Shown piece by piece: positions 35,561 to 45,905 of a stretch of 64,000 bases of DNA. The stretch's first letter is position 1; each line of letters begins with the position of its first letter. The translations under genes and the position numbers were made by a program. The notes under the pieces are model-generated. The model was not told the DNA's origin. It searched no databases and was given only the letters and a program-made list of their open reading frames with translations. The stretch is from Sambucus nigra (taxonomy: Eukaryota > Streptophyta > Magnoliopsida > Dipsacales > Adoxaceae), in contig OX422214.1 of NCBI GenBank assembly GCA_949130495.1, forward strand, positions 5,998,046 through 6,062,045, given 5' to 3'.

Positions 35561-36840
35561 GAAAAGAATACCATAGGTAGACGAGTCATAAATGAGTAAT
35601 TAGATAAGACTCGTAAGATAGTTAGCTATATCCCTCATATTGGACAGTGTAATCATATGCTCTGAAGACTTAAGGATTCATCCTCCAATGTTAGGACATG
35701 GTGTAAAGAAAGAAATTTCACCAATACTCTCCAATGGAAAGAATGGGGTGATGTTGACGGGAAGATTGTTAAAGATTCCATTCCTAATGGATAATTTCCA
35801 GCCGTTATATGCATAAACTTGTTTAAAGAAGGTTCCACTCCTAAGACAACTAATTATAACATGACTTACCATTGTAGGAATCATGTGTTAGACAAATACT
35901 ATACTGAGCTCCAAGTGTTTTACTCATAATGGCTTAGATCTAGAGGGACTGATAAGAAGTTCCAATTCCTAAGCTTTGGACTCTTTCAAGCACTAATCCA
36001 AGGATTACATAGACCTCAGAATAATATCAACATTTTATGTTGTTTAGTAGACAAAAGATGGAAAGATTTCGAGAAAAGACTTATTGTGATAGCCCATTAG
36101 AAATGTCAGATAACATATGATACTTTAATGTCATTCCGGCATTTACAATAACCGTAGACACAACCAAACATTTTAAGTTAATCTTATATGCTAGTGGCTA
36201 TGAAGACTATATTATCCCAGACGCTAATATAAATATAGAATTCCAAAGCTATGTGAAGTTCTCCCAATTTCCTTCTGAAGGAATGCAATCGGGAATTACT
36301 AGCGCTAGACTCAATGAAGAAATCTTAGTTAGGACCAATGTTTCAGACTACAATCATACTTACACTATTAGGAATATTAGACTTATGAAAGAAAAAGATA
36401 AGACCCTTTGGCAATTGCCAGAATTCCAAGAAACTAAGATTTTACAGAATAAAAGACTGTTTATTAATCAAGATGATGCCACTAGAAATGTTACTATCGA
36501 GTTTGGCCTCCCTAAGATTGTCAATAAGAATATCCAAACCGAAGAAATTAGATTTACGAATATGGGAGAAGCCATAATCAATGATCCTTCTGAAGGAGAA
36601 TGTAGTAGTAAGACTAGTGCCAGTTTACTAAAACAAGCCCCGGTAATTAGACCTAGAAGATCATTTGAACAAAAAGACTAATTAAAGAAAAAGATGGGAT
36701 CCAAAACTTTGGACATGAACCCTCATAATTGGATATGAAGACATTTAAAGATCACCTTAAGAAAAGTCATTCTGTTAGATTTCAAGAAAGAGAAAGATTT
36801 AATATGATAGCCCAATACCGCATATTAAAATTAAAAGAAT
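35560..36840 (+). pseudogene. Viral movement protein (30K superfamily), broken
   Basis: The 30K-type core is readable: FGLFQALIQGLHRPQNNIN, then CCLVDKRWKDFEKR with the conserved aspartate, then after a frame change near 36095, VIPAFTITVDTTKHFKLIL and YASGYEDYI. The C-terminal part is the ORF 36253-36681 (KFSQFPSEGM to RSFEQKD). A Lys/Arg-rich tail follows at 36735-36840. Movement proteins of this kind form tubules or gate plasmodesmata for cell-to-cell spread. At least six stops (near 35597, 35660, 35790, 35925, 36097 and 36118) and one frameshift disrupt it. It sits directly before the coat protein, the usual polyprotein order. Confidence 0.72.
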
Positions 36841-36901
36841 CTAAGAATACAAAAGAACTTCTTAGAACCTAAGATTAATAGAAGAAGGAGAACAAAGATT
36901 A

Positions 36902-38104
36902 ATGCCAGCTACACAAGTAGAGCCTAGTAAACAAGAGATAGGAAGTAGTAGTAGGCTTGAAGATGCTCCTAGACTTTTTAGTAAACCAATAGGAATAAAT
37001 ATTCCTATATACTCGAGCACCGTGGTAAAAACTAAACCTGATTATATAAAAGACTTTCCAACTAGTGAGAAGAGTTTCACTCCTGTTAAGATTGTGGCAA
37101 GCCAAGCCATAAATTCGGTAGGTGTATACCTTAACTTAGACAATGTTCAATATAGGAAGAAGGCTTTAGAAAAATGGTCTAATCATATGAACATGTGTTT
37201 TGCATCTAATGAATAATGGGATTCAAGTTCATGTAAGCAGTACGCTGAGCAATCCATTAGAGTATTGCGAAAGATTACTTAGATAGTTTAAGAAAGGCTA
37301 CAGATGAAGACTCCTTAGCAAAGGTTGAGAAGATGAAAGAAAACTTAGAAGAAAGATCAATTGAAGAATATATTTAATTGTTCACATTAGAATTCATTGG
37401 AGCTGGACATCTAGCTAAAATCAATGAAAAAGACCTAGCAAAAACTAAGTTATCCCTCCTCAACATTTGCAAATTAGATAAGCTAAATGAATATAGCAAT
37501 AATTACGAACATCTATATTAACAAATTAAAGAATTTGGAGAGACTTTAAAAGATGAATACTTTAGAAAGATACCAGCCATAGGACAAATCCTAATTAATG
37601 AATATAGGAATTGGACAGGAGTAGCTGGAGTTAAGAATAACTCCCTTGGTGAAAGGGTCAATTTTGCCAAAGACTATATGATATCAAAGAGACGTGATAT
37701 AACTTAGGGAAAGTTAATAGAAGAAACTTTTAAGCAGATCCCTCCAATAAAAAATAAAAGAGATATCGCTCTAGTCCAATGGGGATGCAGTAGTGAATCT
37801 AAAAAATTCAAAAAGAAATTAGAATCGAAACATAGGAAGTTTAAGACTAGACCTTTACGATTTCCAAAGAAGTATAAATTTAGACAATCTACTACCTTTA
37901 GAGAAAAGAAGCCTAAGACTAGGAAAAATAGATTTAATTAAAGAAAATATTTTAAGAAGAACACTAGTAAGTATAAGAAGGTTCCTAATTATAGGAAAGA
38001 AAAAGATGTAGCTCAATTTAAGACCTCTATCAAAGAATGTTGGAATTTTCGCAAAGAAGGACACTTTGCTTAAGACTGCCCTAATAAGGAAGATAAAAAG
38101 GTAA
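36902..38104 (+). pseudogene. Viral coat protein with damaged zinc knuckle
   Basis: The first part is 36902-37216 (MPATQVEPSKQEIG to NMCFASNE). After frame slips between 37216 and 37300 the reading continues in another frame: FTLEFIGAGHLAKINE, then FRKIPAIGQILINEYRNW, then a Lys/Arg-rich stretch. It ends in a CCHC-type knuckle at 38038-38085. There the second Cys position is Phe, and a TAA stands between the His and the last Cys. The basic region and knuckle bind viral nucleic acid in the capsid. Several TAA/TAG codons interrupt it. The domain order supports the coat call more than any single motif. Confidence 0.68.
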
Positions 38105-38120
38105 TAAGATTATCAATACA

Positions 38121-38660
38121 ATGTTAGACTATACAGATCAAGAAGAGTTAGATATCCTACATGTTATAGAAATATCAGACACAGAAGATGATGATAATAC
38201 TAGTATCTATAGTGCATATACTGATAGTGACTCGGAAGACTATACAAGTGACATTGATGAGTATGAAGACTCTCAGGATACTTTAGACTTGTATATGATG
38301 CAAACTAATCAAGACGATTTAGATAATGAATATATAGACTTTGAAGAGGCTTGGTATAAGTGTATATTAAGCCCATTTATAAAGAAAAGATGGACAATTA
38401 GTAATCCTGAGTTACTAACCTATATACCTAGATGCTACTTTGATGAAATACATTATCTCATATTTGAAATGAAATGTAGCAAGGATGACTTTAGATGTTT
38501 AGAATGCTTTGAGATTATACAAACATAATTATTTATGGTTTGTGTTATTTGCCAATTACACTACCATGAAGGTTGTTGGAGAACTAGATTTAGAGCAATC
38601 TATACTAGCCTGTATGATGCTCAAATAGACTTAGATATAAAACATATTATCATGGCATTG
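38121..38660 (+). pseudogene. Viral acidic region with second Cys/His cluster
   Basis: The ORF 38121-38528 opens MLDYTDQEELDILHVIEISD and is strongly acidic over its first 75 residues. It ends in CLECFEIIQT and a TAA. The same frame continues LFMVCVICQLHYHEGCW. The spacing is C-x2-C-x11-C-x2-C-x4-H-x2-C (38496-38576), counting the stop as one residue. A second Cys-rich motif with spacing CX2CX11CX2CX4CX2C between coat and protease is described for badnaviruses and RTBV; here the fifth ligand is His. It probably binds zinc and nucleic acid. This region is in a different frame from both neighbours. Confidence 0.62.
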
Positions 38661-38829
38661 ATAAAAATATAGCCAAAAAATTACAAGAAAATGAAGACAT
38701 CAAAGGAAAAGGAATTTCCTATGATTTAGAAGAATACCATTTTGATAGTAGTTCAGAAGACCAAATACCCTTAGATTTTATAGATAAAGCTCAGAAAGGA
38801 ATATTTATTTTAGACAAGAACAACTTAGG

Positions 38830-39215
38830 AATTTCTACTAAACCACATGCTTGTTTTGTAGAATTATTTGTTAAACAAAAATACTATCCTAAATGACTTT
38901 CAACTTTTATAGATACAGGATGCTCTCAGAGTATTTGCAAGGCTAATGCCTTCCCTGAAGACTATTTTTTAGAAAGTACTTAAGAAATCTATGGTAAAGT
39001 GGCTAATGAAGATCCATTTAACTTATATTTCAAGACTATTCGTATTTATTTTAAATTAGGAAATCAGACCAACAAAACCGTTAATCATAGGTTTTGGATA
39101 ATGGATCCTCATCCTAGTTTCACAGGAAACATTATTTTAAGACAAGACTTTATTAGTAAATATCATCCTTATACTCAGTATAATGATAAGATTTTAATTA
39201 GTGATAAAGAGTAAT
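38830..39215 (+). pseudogene. Viral aspartic protease, broken
   Basis: The frame reads KHACFVELFVKQKYYPK, a stop, then STFIDTGCSQSICKANAF. The DTG active-site triplet is intact at 38912-38920. The rest is in the ORF 38999-39214 (VNHRFWIMDPHPSFTGNIIL). Caulimovirid proteases cleave the polyprotein and act as dimers. A stop at 38894-38896 and another at 38981-38983 flank the active site. It lies in the expected place between coat and RT. Confidence 0.72.
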
Positions 39216-39559
39216 TTAATATTAAAGCTCCTCTAAGAGATCACAAGACTGCCTTTGACCTTATGCAGGTCAAACCCAACTATAAACCCATAAAACATCA
39301 GAGTTCTTCAGCTGAGCATGGTGGACCTAAACCTATAACCCAACAAGACATTTTAGACCAGGCCCAGCATACCTTATTACAGGTTCACGTTATATCCAAA
39401 CAGAAGAAAATGGATATATAAGTAGAAAAGGAAAAGATTAGGCAACTAGCAGAGCCTACTTTAGGAGAAAATCCCATCGCTAAGTGGGATAAAGACCAAA
39501 GCTATTGTGAAATCATCCCTATTAACTCAGACGCCACTATTAATGGTGGAACCTATAAG

Positions 39560-40140
39560 AAAGGATATTTATAAGAAGATAGGGAAGAATTTAAAAAATA
39601 CATAGACGGAATGCTTAAGTTAGGAATTATTAGAGAAACCAAAAGTAGACATAATAGCCTTGCCTTCTATGTTCAAAATAAATCTGAACGTAAAAGAGGA
39701 AAAAGACGTATGGTTATAGATTATAGACAATTAAATAAGAATTATGAATTTGATTCTTATAATATACCAGACAAGAATAATTTAATCAATTTTATTGAAG
39801 ATATAATTATATTTAGTAAGTTTGATTGCAAATCTGGCTTCTGGCAAATTAAGATGCATCCATACAGTATTGCTTGGACATTGGTGTGCCCCAAGGAAAA
39901 TACGAATGGCTAGTAATGCTATTTGGATACTTAAATGCTCCTCAAGTATTCCAAAAAATAACGGATAACATATTTAAACCTTATTCATAATTTTGTCCTG
40001 TTTACATAGATGGCATTCTTGTAGCTACTAAGACTGAGACAGAGCATGTAGACCATCTTAAAAAGATTATTTTAGAATTAGACAAACATGGAATTGTTAT
40101 GTTCGAAAGGAAAATCCAATTATTTTAGACTGAGATACAC
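39560..40140 (+). pseudogene. Viral reverse transcriptase, catalytic motif lost
   Basis: Conserved blocks in order: RRMVIDYRQLNKNYEFDSYN, IFSKFDCKSGFWQIKMHP, then a frameshift near 39880, YEWLVMLFGYLNAPQVFQ, and YIDGILVATKTETEH at 40003-40047. In the catalytic YxDD box the second Asp codon is Gly (GGC, 40012-40014), so this copy could not polymerise even with an open frame. Stops are at 39572-39574, 39988-39990 and 40128-40130. RT copies the pregenomic RNA into DNA inside the capsid. Confidence 0.85.
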
Positions 40141-40143
40141 TTC

Positions 40144-40870
40144 GTGGGAATGCATATTAATACAGGAAAATTATCCTTTGCAGAACACATAACCAAAAAG
40201 ATTCTTGAGTTTCCAGACCAAATTAAAGATAGAAAAAAATTACAATCATTTCTAGGATTGCTTAACTGTGCTGCAGACTTTTTTAAATTCCTTGCCTTAA
40301 AAAGACAAAGCTTAATGGCCAAATTAAACAAAACAGACAAAACCAATCCTTTTTACTGGGCTAAAGATGACTTTGTAGTCATAAGACAAATTAAAGATGC
40401 AGTCATGAATATTCCTTTACTTGAATTGCCTAATGAAGAAGACCAGTTTATAGTAGAAATAGATGCCTCTGATAAATAATGGGGAGCAATATACTTTGCC
40501 ATTGATCATCAGACAAAAAAGAAAAAACTCTGTAGATATAGTTCTGGAACCTTTATAGACCCAAAAATAAGATACACTACCCATTAAAAAGAAGTTTTTG
40601 CTATAGTAAGGGCAATAGAAAAATATATGCTTTTTCTTAGACCTAAACATTTTACTGTATATACTGACTCTTCTTATGCAGTAAAATTCAGAGACTTAGA
40701 CTTGTCCAAATCAAGTACTAATAGACTTATTAGATGGCAACAATTGCTTAATGGTTATGACTTCTCTATTATACATATTAAGGGAAGTAAAAATACCATT
40801 CCAGTTATTATATCAAGAGAGCCAATGTTTGCTAACACTAATATGATTTTGTGTTTTATGTTACAAATAG
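40144..40870 (+). pseudogene. Viral RT connection and RNase H domains
   Basis: 40144-40479 holds GMHINTGKLSFAEHITKKIL and LQSFLGLLNCAADFFKFL, the thumb/connection region, and ends at IVEIDASDK with the first RNase H aspartate (GAT 40462-40464) followed by a TAA. The second part continues WGAIYFAIDHQTKKKK, a stop at 40585-40587 just before KEVFAIVRAIEKY, then TVYTDSSYAV with another catalytic Asp. RNase H removes the RNA template. The frame is the same as the downstream extension. Confidence 0.8.
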
Positions 40871-42290
40871 AAGACCTAGACAACATTAGTTCCTCTGGAA
40901 CGAATAAACTGAACAAAGAAGATGTTGCAGACTATCTTAGACACGTAAGGCCAAATGCTGGTATAACGCAAAGACATACTCATATTCAAGACTCTCAAGA
41001 AAGAGCAATCCTAGATAACGTTGATGATATCCTAGTTCCTCCTAGAAAATCTAGACATGTGATTGTTTCTAAAAATAGACTCATTGGGAAGACGTATTTT
41101 CCCCAATATAGAACTGATCAAAGATATCCAGATTTAATAAAATTTAGATGAGAATTTTCAGATGATGAAAATACTCTCATAGACACTATATGGTGGAATG
41201 TGAAGAATAGACTATGGACCGAGTTCAAGCAAAATTTGGTAGCCAATGCCAGATTCATGAGGACTCAAAGACTTACAGTTACCCAGGTCAGTGGTACTGC
41301 TATTACTACACCTCAGACTCAGACTTATGCTCAGACTCTTGAAGAATGCTCCAAAACTAGACCTACTGATTTCTATTATCAGAAAAAGTCTTTTAAGACT
41401 AAGATTGTTATACTGTTTGCTCATAATAATCTCCCATTAGCAGGAGACTTTCAAAAAGAAACTAATAACATTATTGATCATTTTAAAATGTTATTATCAG
41501 AAATAAATTGATATACCTTAATGATTAAAGGTTTCTTAAAAGATGTTCCAAAAATATATCTTTTTGGAAAATCAGACATGGCTCATATAACTCTTACAGA
41601 CCACGGGTTCATTGGACTCGTTCAGATAAAAGATATTGAAGACTTTGTTGCTCTTGGAAAAATAGTCCACGAGTATGTTAAGAAGGTAGAAGACTTCTTT
41701 CTTTTATTTTCTAGAATATATCAAATTGCTGCAAGTTCCTGTAGAGGAATGAGAGTTGAAGGATTTAGACTTATTAAATTTTCCAATTATATATTTGAAG
41801 ACGTTGAGATTTTATCAAAAGACGAGACTAAAGATTTAATTATTGATAAGTCCAAGCTCCAGATTGTTCAAGACATGGAGACAATTGAAATCCTGGAGTT
41901 ATTAACATGAGAAGATAGGTGGTACACTGCCTACCACAAAGAATACCTAAAAATCTAAGCTGATGAGCCATTCAACGGAAGGCTCAAGAAAGAATCCAAA
42001 GAAATAGTAGAGATAACTTTGCCAGCTAGCCTTAGAACTGTGGGCCTCATTGATGGATTTTTCAATAATGCCCTCCCAGGACAAGACAAGGTAGAAGAAG
42101 ACACAAACAGGACAAATATGGACCCCTCATTAGCAGAAGAATTATTAAAGACGAAAGATGCCTTGCACTAGACCTATGCATTATTGCAAGAAGACAAGAA
42201 GATTCCATTATTTAGACTGATGATTCCCTTGTAGAATGAAAATAAAAATAGCTCAGACCTGCCCCATATGGGCCCAGACATCCTCCTTTA
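40870..42290 (+). pseudogene. Long extension after viral RNase H, function unknown
   Basis: The RNase H frame stays readable for about 1.4 kb with few stops. 40870-41151 includes DYLRHVRPNAGITQRHTH; after a TGA comes 41152-41511 (EFSDDENTLIDTIWWNVKNR); after another TGA come 41512-41910 (KGFLKDVPKIYLFGKSDMAH) and then further residues to about 42290. Gaps between readable stretches are single stops, without frameshifts. It may be a C-terminal polyprotein domain or a separate downstream ORF, such as a transactivator-like protein. I see no motif that decides this. Confidence 0.55.
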
Positions 42291-42441
42291 ATAAAGACAA
42301 AATAAGATAGTGGAAGACGTTAGGTTCAAGATTGCTTTTGAAAAAGAAAAAAAGTAAGGACTCAAAAGATTCCAAGGCTTCAGACTTTTAATTATTGTAT
42401 GTCTCTTTAATAATTGTATGCTTTCAACCGCATCACTTTTT

Positions 42442-42486
42442 GTAACCGGTTACCTGTCATCTGTAAGCCTCATTATGCTATAAAAG
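42442..42486 (+). promoter_or_regulatory. Viral pregenomic RNA promoter
   Basis: TATAAAAG at 42479-42486 lies downstream of the pol region, where caulimovirids place the pregenomic promoter. Twenty-five bases before it is a perfect 12-bp palindrome, GTAACCGGTTAC (42442-42453), a plausible transcription-factor site. Transcription would start near 42510. Confidence 0.65.
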
Positions 42487-42571
42487 GAGAGGTAGGGAGT
42501 AGGAATAGATATCAGTTGTTAGACTTCAAGTAGTTGATATTAGAGAGAGAGTGCTTGTAGTGAGTGAGTAA

Positions 42572-42645
42572 ACCTCTCATAGTTAGGGGAGAGGGGGGAG
42601 TTGTATTTACCTATGAAAAGCAATAAAAGTAATTTCTTTTCCATA
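42572..42645 (+). terminator. Viral poly(A) signal region
   Basis: AATAAA at 42622-42627 lies about 110 bases after the predicted start. That spacing is used by pararetroviruses to make terminally redundant RNA. A hairpin with arms CCTCTC and GAGAGG (about 42573-42597) precedes it. Confidence 0.6.
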
Positions 42646-43026
42646 AATCTCTTATGCTAAGTTGTTATTATTTTCTAAATTGTCTCCGACTTTCTTCTCA
42701 TAGAGGACTATTGTGTGGAACCTCGGGTGTAGCACACAAGGTGTTATACAGGTGAACCGCCGTCAGGTGTCGATTTACCATGAGCCGTTGGACAGGTGGG
42801 CATTAGGAGTGATGGAATACAGGCAGGAAACGGGTTCAAAGCTATAATAGTGGATTGAGGTGCGACACATAATGAGAGAGTTGTAGGAGGTCGATACCGG
42901 AGAAGAATAGTAGTAAGGCTGAAGAGAAGAAGGAAGGAAGATAAATATATTGCAGACCAGAAGGAAGGTATAACTCAAACCAAACCCTTAACTATTTTTA
43001 CATATTATTATTTCAAAAAGAATCTT

Positions 43027-43790
43027 GTATGAGCCTACAAATCACTAAAGACTTTTTAGAATTTTTTAATCAAACAAATTTAGACATAACTAGAGAAATC
43101 CAAGATTGGACTCTTACAGAGACCCTAAAGATAAAGAACTTATAGAAACTGCTTTAACATACGCAGGTGGTACTTTCAAATATATAAACCAGGTTCTTGA
43201 GTGGTTAGAACGAGAAGTACCTAGAATAGAAATAATTAGAACTGGGATCCGAGATCTCTTTAGACAAAAATTAAGAACTGAAGATTTTGTTGAAGAACTA
43301 TCAAGACCTGAAAAATATCAAGAATATACTATAGGATACTTGAAGATAGCATAGACGTATTAAAATTTATTATACGAAAAAGATTAGCTGAAACAAAAGA
43401 TATTTTAAATAGAGCCGGAGGAATCCTCCCTCTCATTAAAAACGTAGAAAAAGTTGTCCCTAGAACATACCGTAGATTTTTGTCATCTTATGGTGATAAT
43501 AATTTAGACGAATTTATAGATAACGATATAATTAATATTATTAATCAAATATATGAAGAAACTGGACTGATAAACCCACGATACCGTATAAGGTATTTAA
43601 GACTGGAATATTTTCCATCAAAACCTCTTCCAATTTCTAGACTTCCTGAAGAGACTATTTATATAGATAATCCTCGCTATTCAGAACTCTAATACGATAG
43701 TGACGAAAGAAGCCTGAGAAGTAGCAGTAGCAGTAGCCCTGAAACTTATACACTTAGACTTCTAGATTAATTAAGCATTAAAATAAGCTT
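43027..43790 (+). pseudogene. Viral ORF downstream of the promoter, two compensating frame slips
   Basis: It opens MSLQITKDFLEFFNQTNLDI in one frame, shifts near 43100 to a second frame (DKELIETALTYAGGTFKYI to QEYTIGYLKIA), and returns to the first frame near 43345 (AETKDILNRAGGILPLIKNV, then DNNLDEFIDNDIINIINQIY). It ends after a Ser-rich stretch near SLRSSSSSSPETY. The protein would be about 245 residues. Two parts look alike (A-GG..-I..V....VP near 43163 and 43405), suggesting an internal repeat. No family is recognised. Its place, 500 bases after the promoter, suggests a first small ORF of the genome. Confidence 0.5.
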
Positions 43791-43899
43791 AAAAGACCTT
43801 AGAAATCATTGGGGTAGAAATTTCTATTCCCTAAAAACATTAGAAAAAGATAAAGGCACACAAAAACAAGGTGGTCCCTAGGGAAGTTTTGGACTGTAT

Positions 43900-45786
43900 C
43901 TAGTCTGCAAACTAGGTCCGCACTAGATCCATTTGGCGCAATGCATACTCTGCTATCATGTACCGGTGCATCGCTCTCTGCATAAAGGACAATTGACTCG
44001 GCGTCTCTCACGAACCATAAATCTCATAACACAAATATTGGAGGCAAGAATACTCACCATCCAAATGGGTCACGCACATACCTACGCTCCCATTCAGCCG
44101 TCGAAACTATCCTGCTTCTTAGATAGCACTTATCCAAGTTCATATGCTCTGGGTACAAGTCAAATATCCCGCCATCGGGTCACCCAGGATAAGATTTTTC
44201 ACTGCGCGATAACCTCCTCCTGATAACAAGAAGCGTAGGTATTCTATACAGATAAAATAATAATCATATAATAATAGGCATTCCCACATCCTATTAAAAT
44301 TACTAGGTATTCACCCAACTCTCTTATATACTTTCCATACGTTTTATTCTCTCATAGCTACGTATAGTATAATTATTTGTATTATTATCTCGCTTGTAAT
44401 CTCCAAAGTTAACATATCATTCCCACTACATAAGGTAATTACGCTACGCATATTTCCTAACAATTTTGCACTATGCTAAAATAATTAAATAGCAGTTTTC
44501 CTCACTCAATATGACTGTGTAACACGAATTAGGTAAAATTAGGGAATTCTGGGTTTTATGGGACCTATCGTTCAAACCCGAGCTAATCTCACTTGAACGA
44601 GTCAGTAGGTCATTTGAATGACCATGCGTCTCGTTCGAATGATCTCTCATCTCATTTGAACAAGATATTGTCGTCTCCATTCTGTAACTTTCTTCTAACC
44701 TAAAACCTCTATAGATTACTCCCAAACTCCCAGCAATCACTTCCAAACATTAATTTAACATGTAGAGATGATATCTAACAACCTAGAATCATTTAATCAT
44801 GCATAAACCTTAATAAATTCGGAAAATTCCCAAATTAATAAAATAACTTCAAATTTCTATCCAAAAACATAAAGAAGCAGATTCCTCCATCATAATTAAT
44901 CATTAATCAGGGATCATTAACCTACATATATGAGGGATGCGTCCTAATTAGATTCTCGATTCTTAATTGATGTCCACAATTCTCCAATTTCATCAAAATT
45001 TATGAACCATAAATGAGTATTATATACCTACTCTAACATGAACATGAATATTGCTACAATTTTGCAAGGGTTAAACACTTGCCTCAATTTCAAAGGTTTG
45101 ATCCTCTGGTGATGTTGACATAGGTGCGTTCCTCGTCTCACGATCTACGCTTTGGTGGGATTTGTGGTGTAAGCTCTTGAGTTTTGCTCCAAAAACACCT
45201 ATGGGCTCCCTCTTCCTTCCTCCGTGTCTCTCTCTTTTCTCTCTCGTAGGTTTGGAACTGACAGACCCCTTCTCCCCCACGTTTACCCTATATATTTTCT
45301 TTAATTTTCGTGCATAATATTTCCCCAAAAATTCAAACGACAAAATACCCTTACGGGGTGCCGGTTAGGCATAAAAATATTCCCAGGTCCAAATAAAATA
45401 CCCGGATAGAGTTTTTTTACTATCTCGACCCTTTCGAACTGAATGACGCACTCAAAATTACCACATGAGTTACTTAAAAATAATTTATCTTTTTATTCCA
45501 TTCAATTAGTCCCGACATGACTCACACGCGCGTCCTGACTTAAAAATACCAAATTGTCATATTTAACAATCCGACAATTTAAAAAATTTCATAATTCCAT
45601 ATTACATATCCCCACAGTAATATTCAATAATTTTCATCAATAAGTATTAACCCTTGGCATGCTAGTTAATAATTATTTTCATTCGGATTAACTAATAAAT
45701 AAATTTCTCACATATTAATTTAATTAATCCAACAATCACAATTAGTCTCCTAATTATTTAATATCATAAAAATACGGGGTGTTACA
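43900..45786 (-). repeat. Solo LTR, right piece (LTR 5' end)
   Basis: Read on the minus strand from 45786 it begins TGTAACACCCCGTATTTTTA, as in element A, and continues through the corresponding LTR body to about 43900, where GCAGAGTATGCATTGCGCC matches element A near 8514-8535. The duplication TAGGT follows at 45787-45791. It is joined here to the viral block and is the partner of 29163-30121. Confidence 0.75.
44567..44670. repeat. TTCGAA-type palindrome cluster in solo LTR
   Basis: Four words of the kind CGTTCAAACCCG, TCATTTGAATGA, CGTTCGAATGA and CATTTGAACAAG occur within 100 bases, 1.1-1.2 kb from the LTR 5' end. This is the same place that holds GATCGATC in element A. Confidence 0.7.
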
Positions 45787-45791
45787 TAGGT

Positions 45792-45905
45792 CAAGAGATT
45801 GTGGATGATTCTGGAAGTGATGTCGAGGTCGTTGAGAGAGAGAGATGATAGTTGTTGTTGTTAGAGACCTTCTGTCCTGCAAGAAAGTTCATTGCCGCGA
45901 TGGGA
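45792..45905 (-). mobile_element. Resumed tail of copia-like internal copy 2
   Basis: CAAGAGATTGTGGATGATTC through GTCCTGCAAGAAAGTTCATT matches 20250-20360 in copy 1 and continues directly from 29162 once the solo LTR insertion is removed. Homology ends at about 45905. Confidence 0.75.

Larger units (their letters stand above)
34190..43865 (+). other. Endogenous pararetrovirus (Caulimoviridae), degraded
   Basis: In order there are a tRNA-Met primer site, an N-terminal ORF, movement protein, coat protein with zinc knuckle, protease, RT/RNase H, a pregenomic-RNA promoter and poly(A) signal, and a second leader-side ORF. No integrase domain and no LTRs are present, so it is a pararetrovirus and not an LTR element. 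A second Cys/His cluster between coat and protease has spacing reported for badnaviruses and tungroviruses. Every gene carries stops and frameshifts, most stops being one C-to-T step from Gln or Arg codons. The boundaries are approximate: the left end lies between 34059 and 34222, the right between 43850 and 43915. Confidence 0.88.

Noticed and set aside
41521..41910. Viral ORF as a transactivator (inclusion body) protein
   Set aside because: Position would suit it, but I see no diagnostic motif, and the frame is continuous with RNase H. Left as function unknown.
34190..43865. The RT-bearing block as a Ty3/gypsy LTR retrotransposon
   Set aside because: No LTR pair, no integrase and no polypurine/LTR border. 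A 30K movement protein, promoter and poly(A) arrangement instead identify a pararetrovirus.
43933..44223. Plus-strand ORF of 96 codons
   Set aside because: It lies inside the right half of the solo LTR, in antisense to it, and has no domain.
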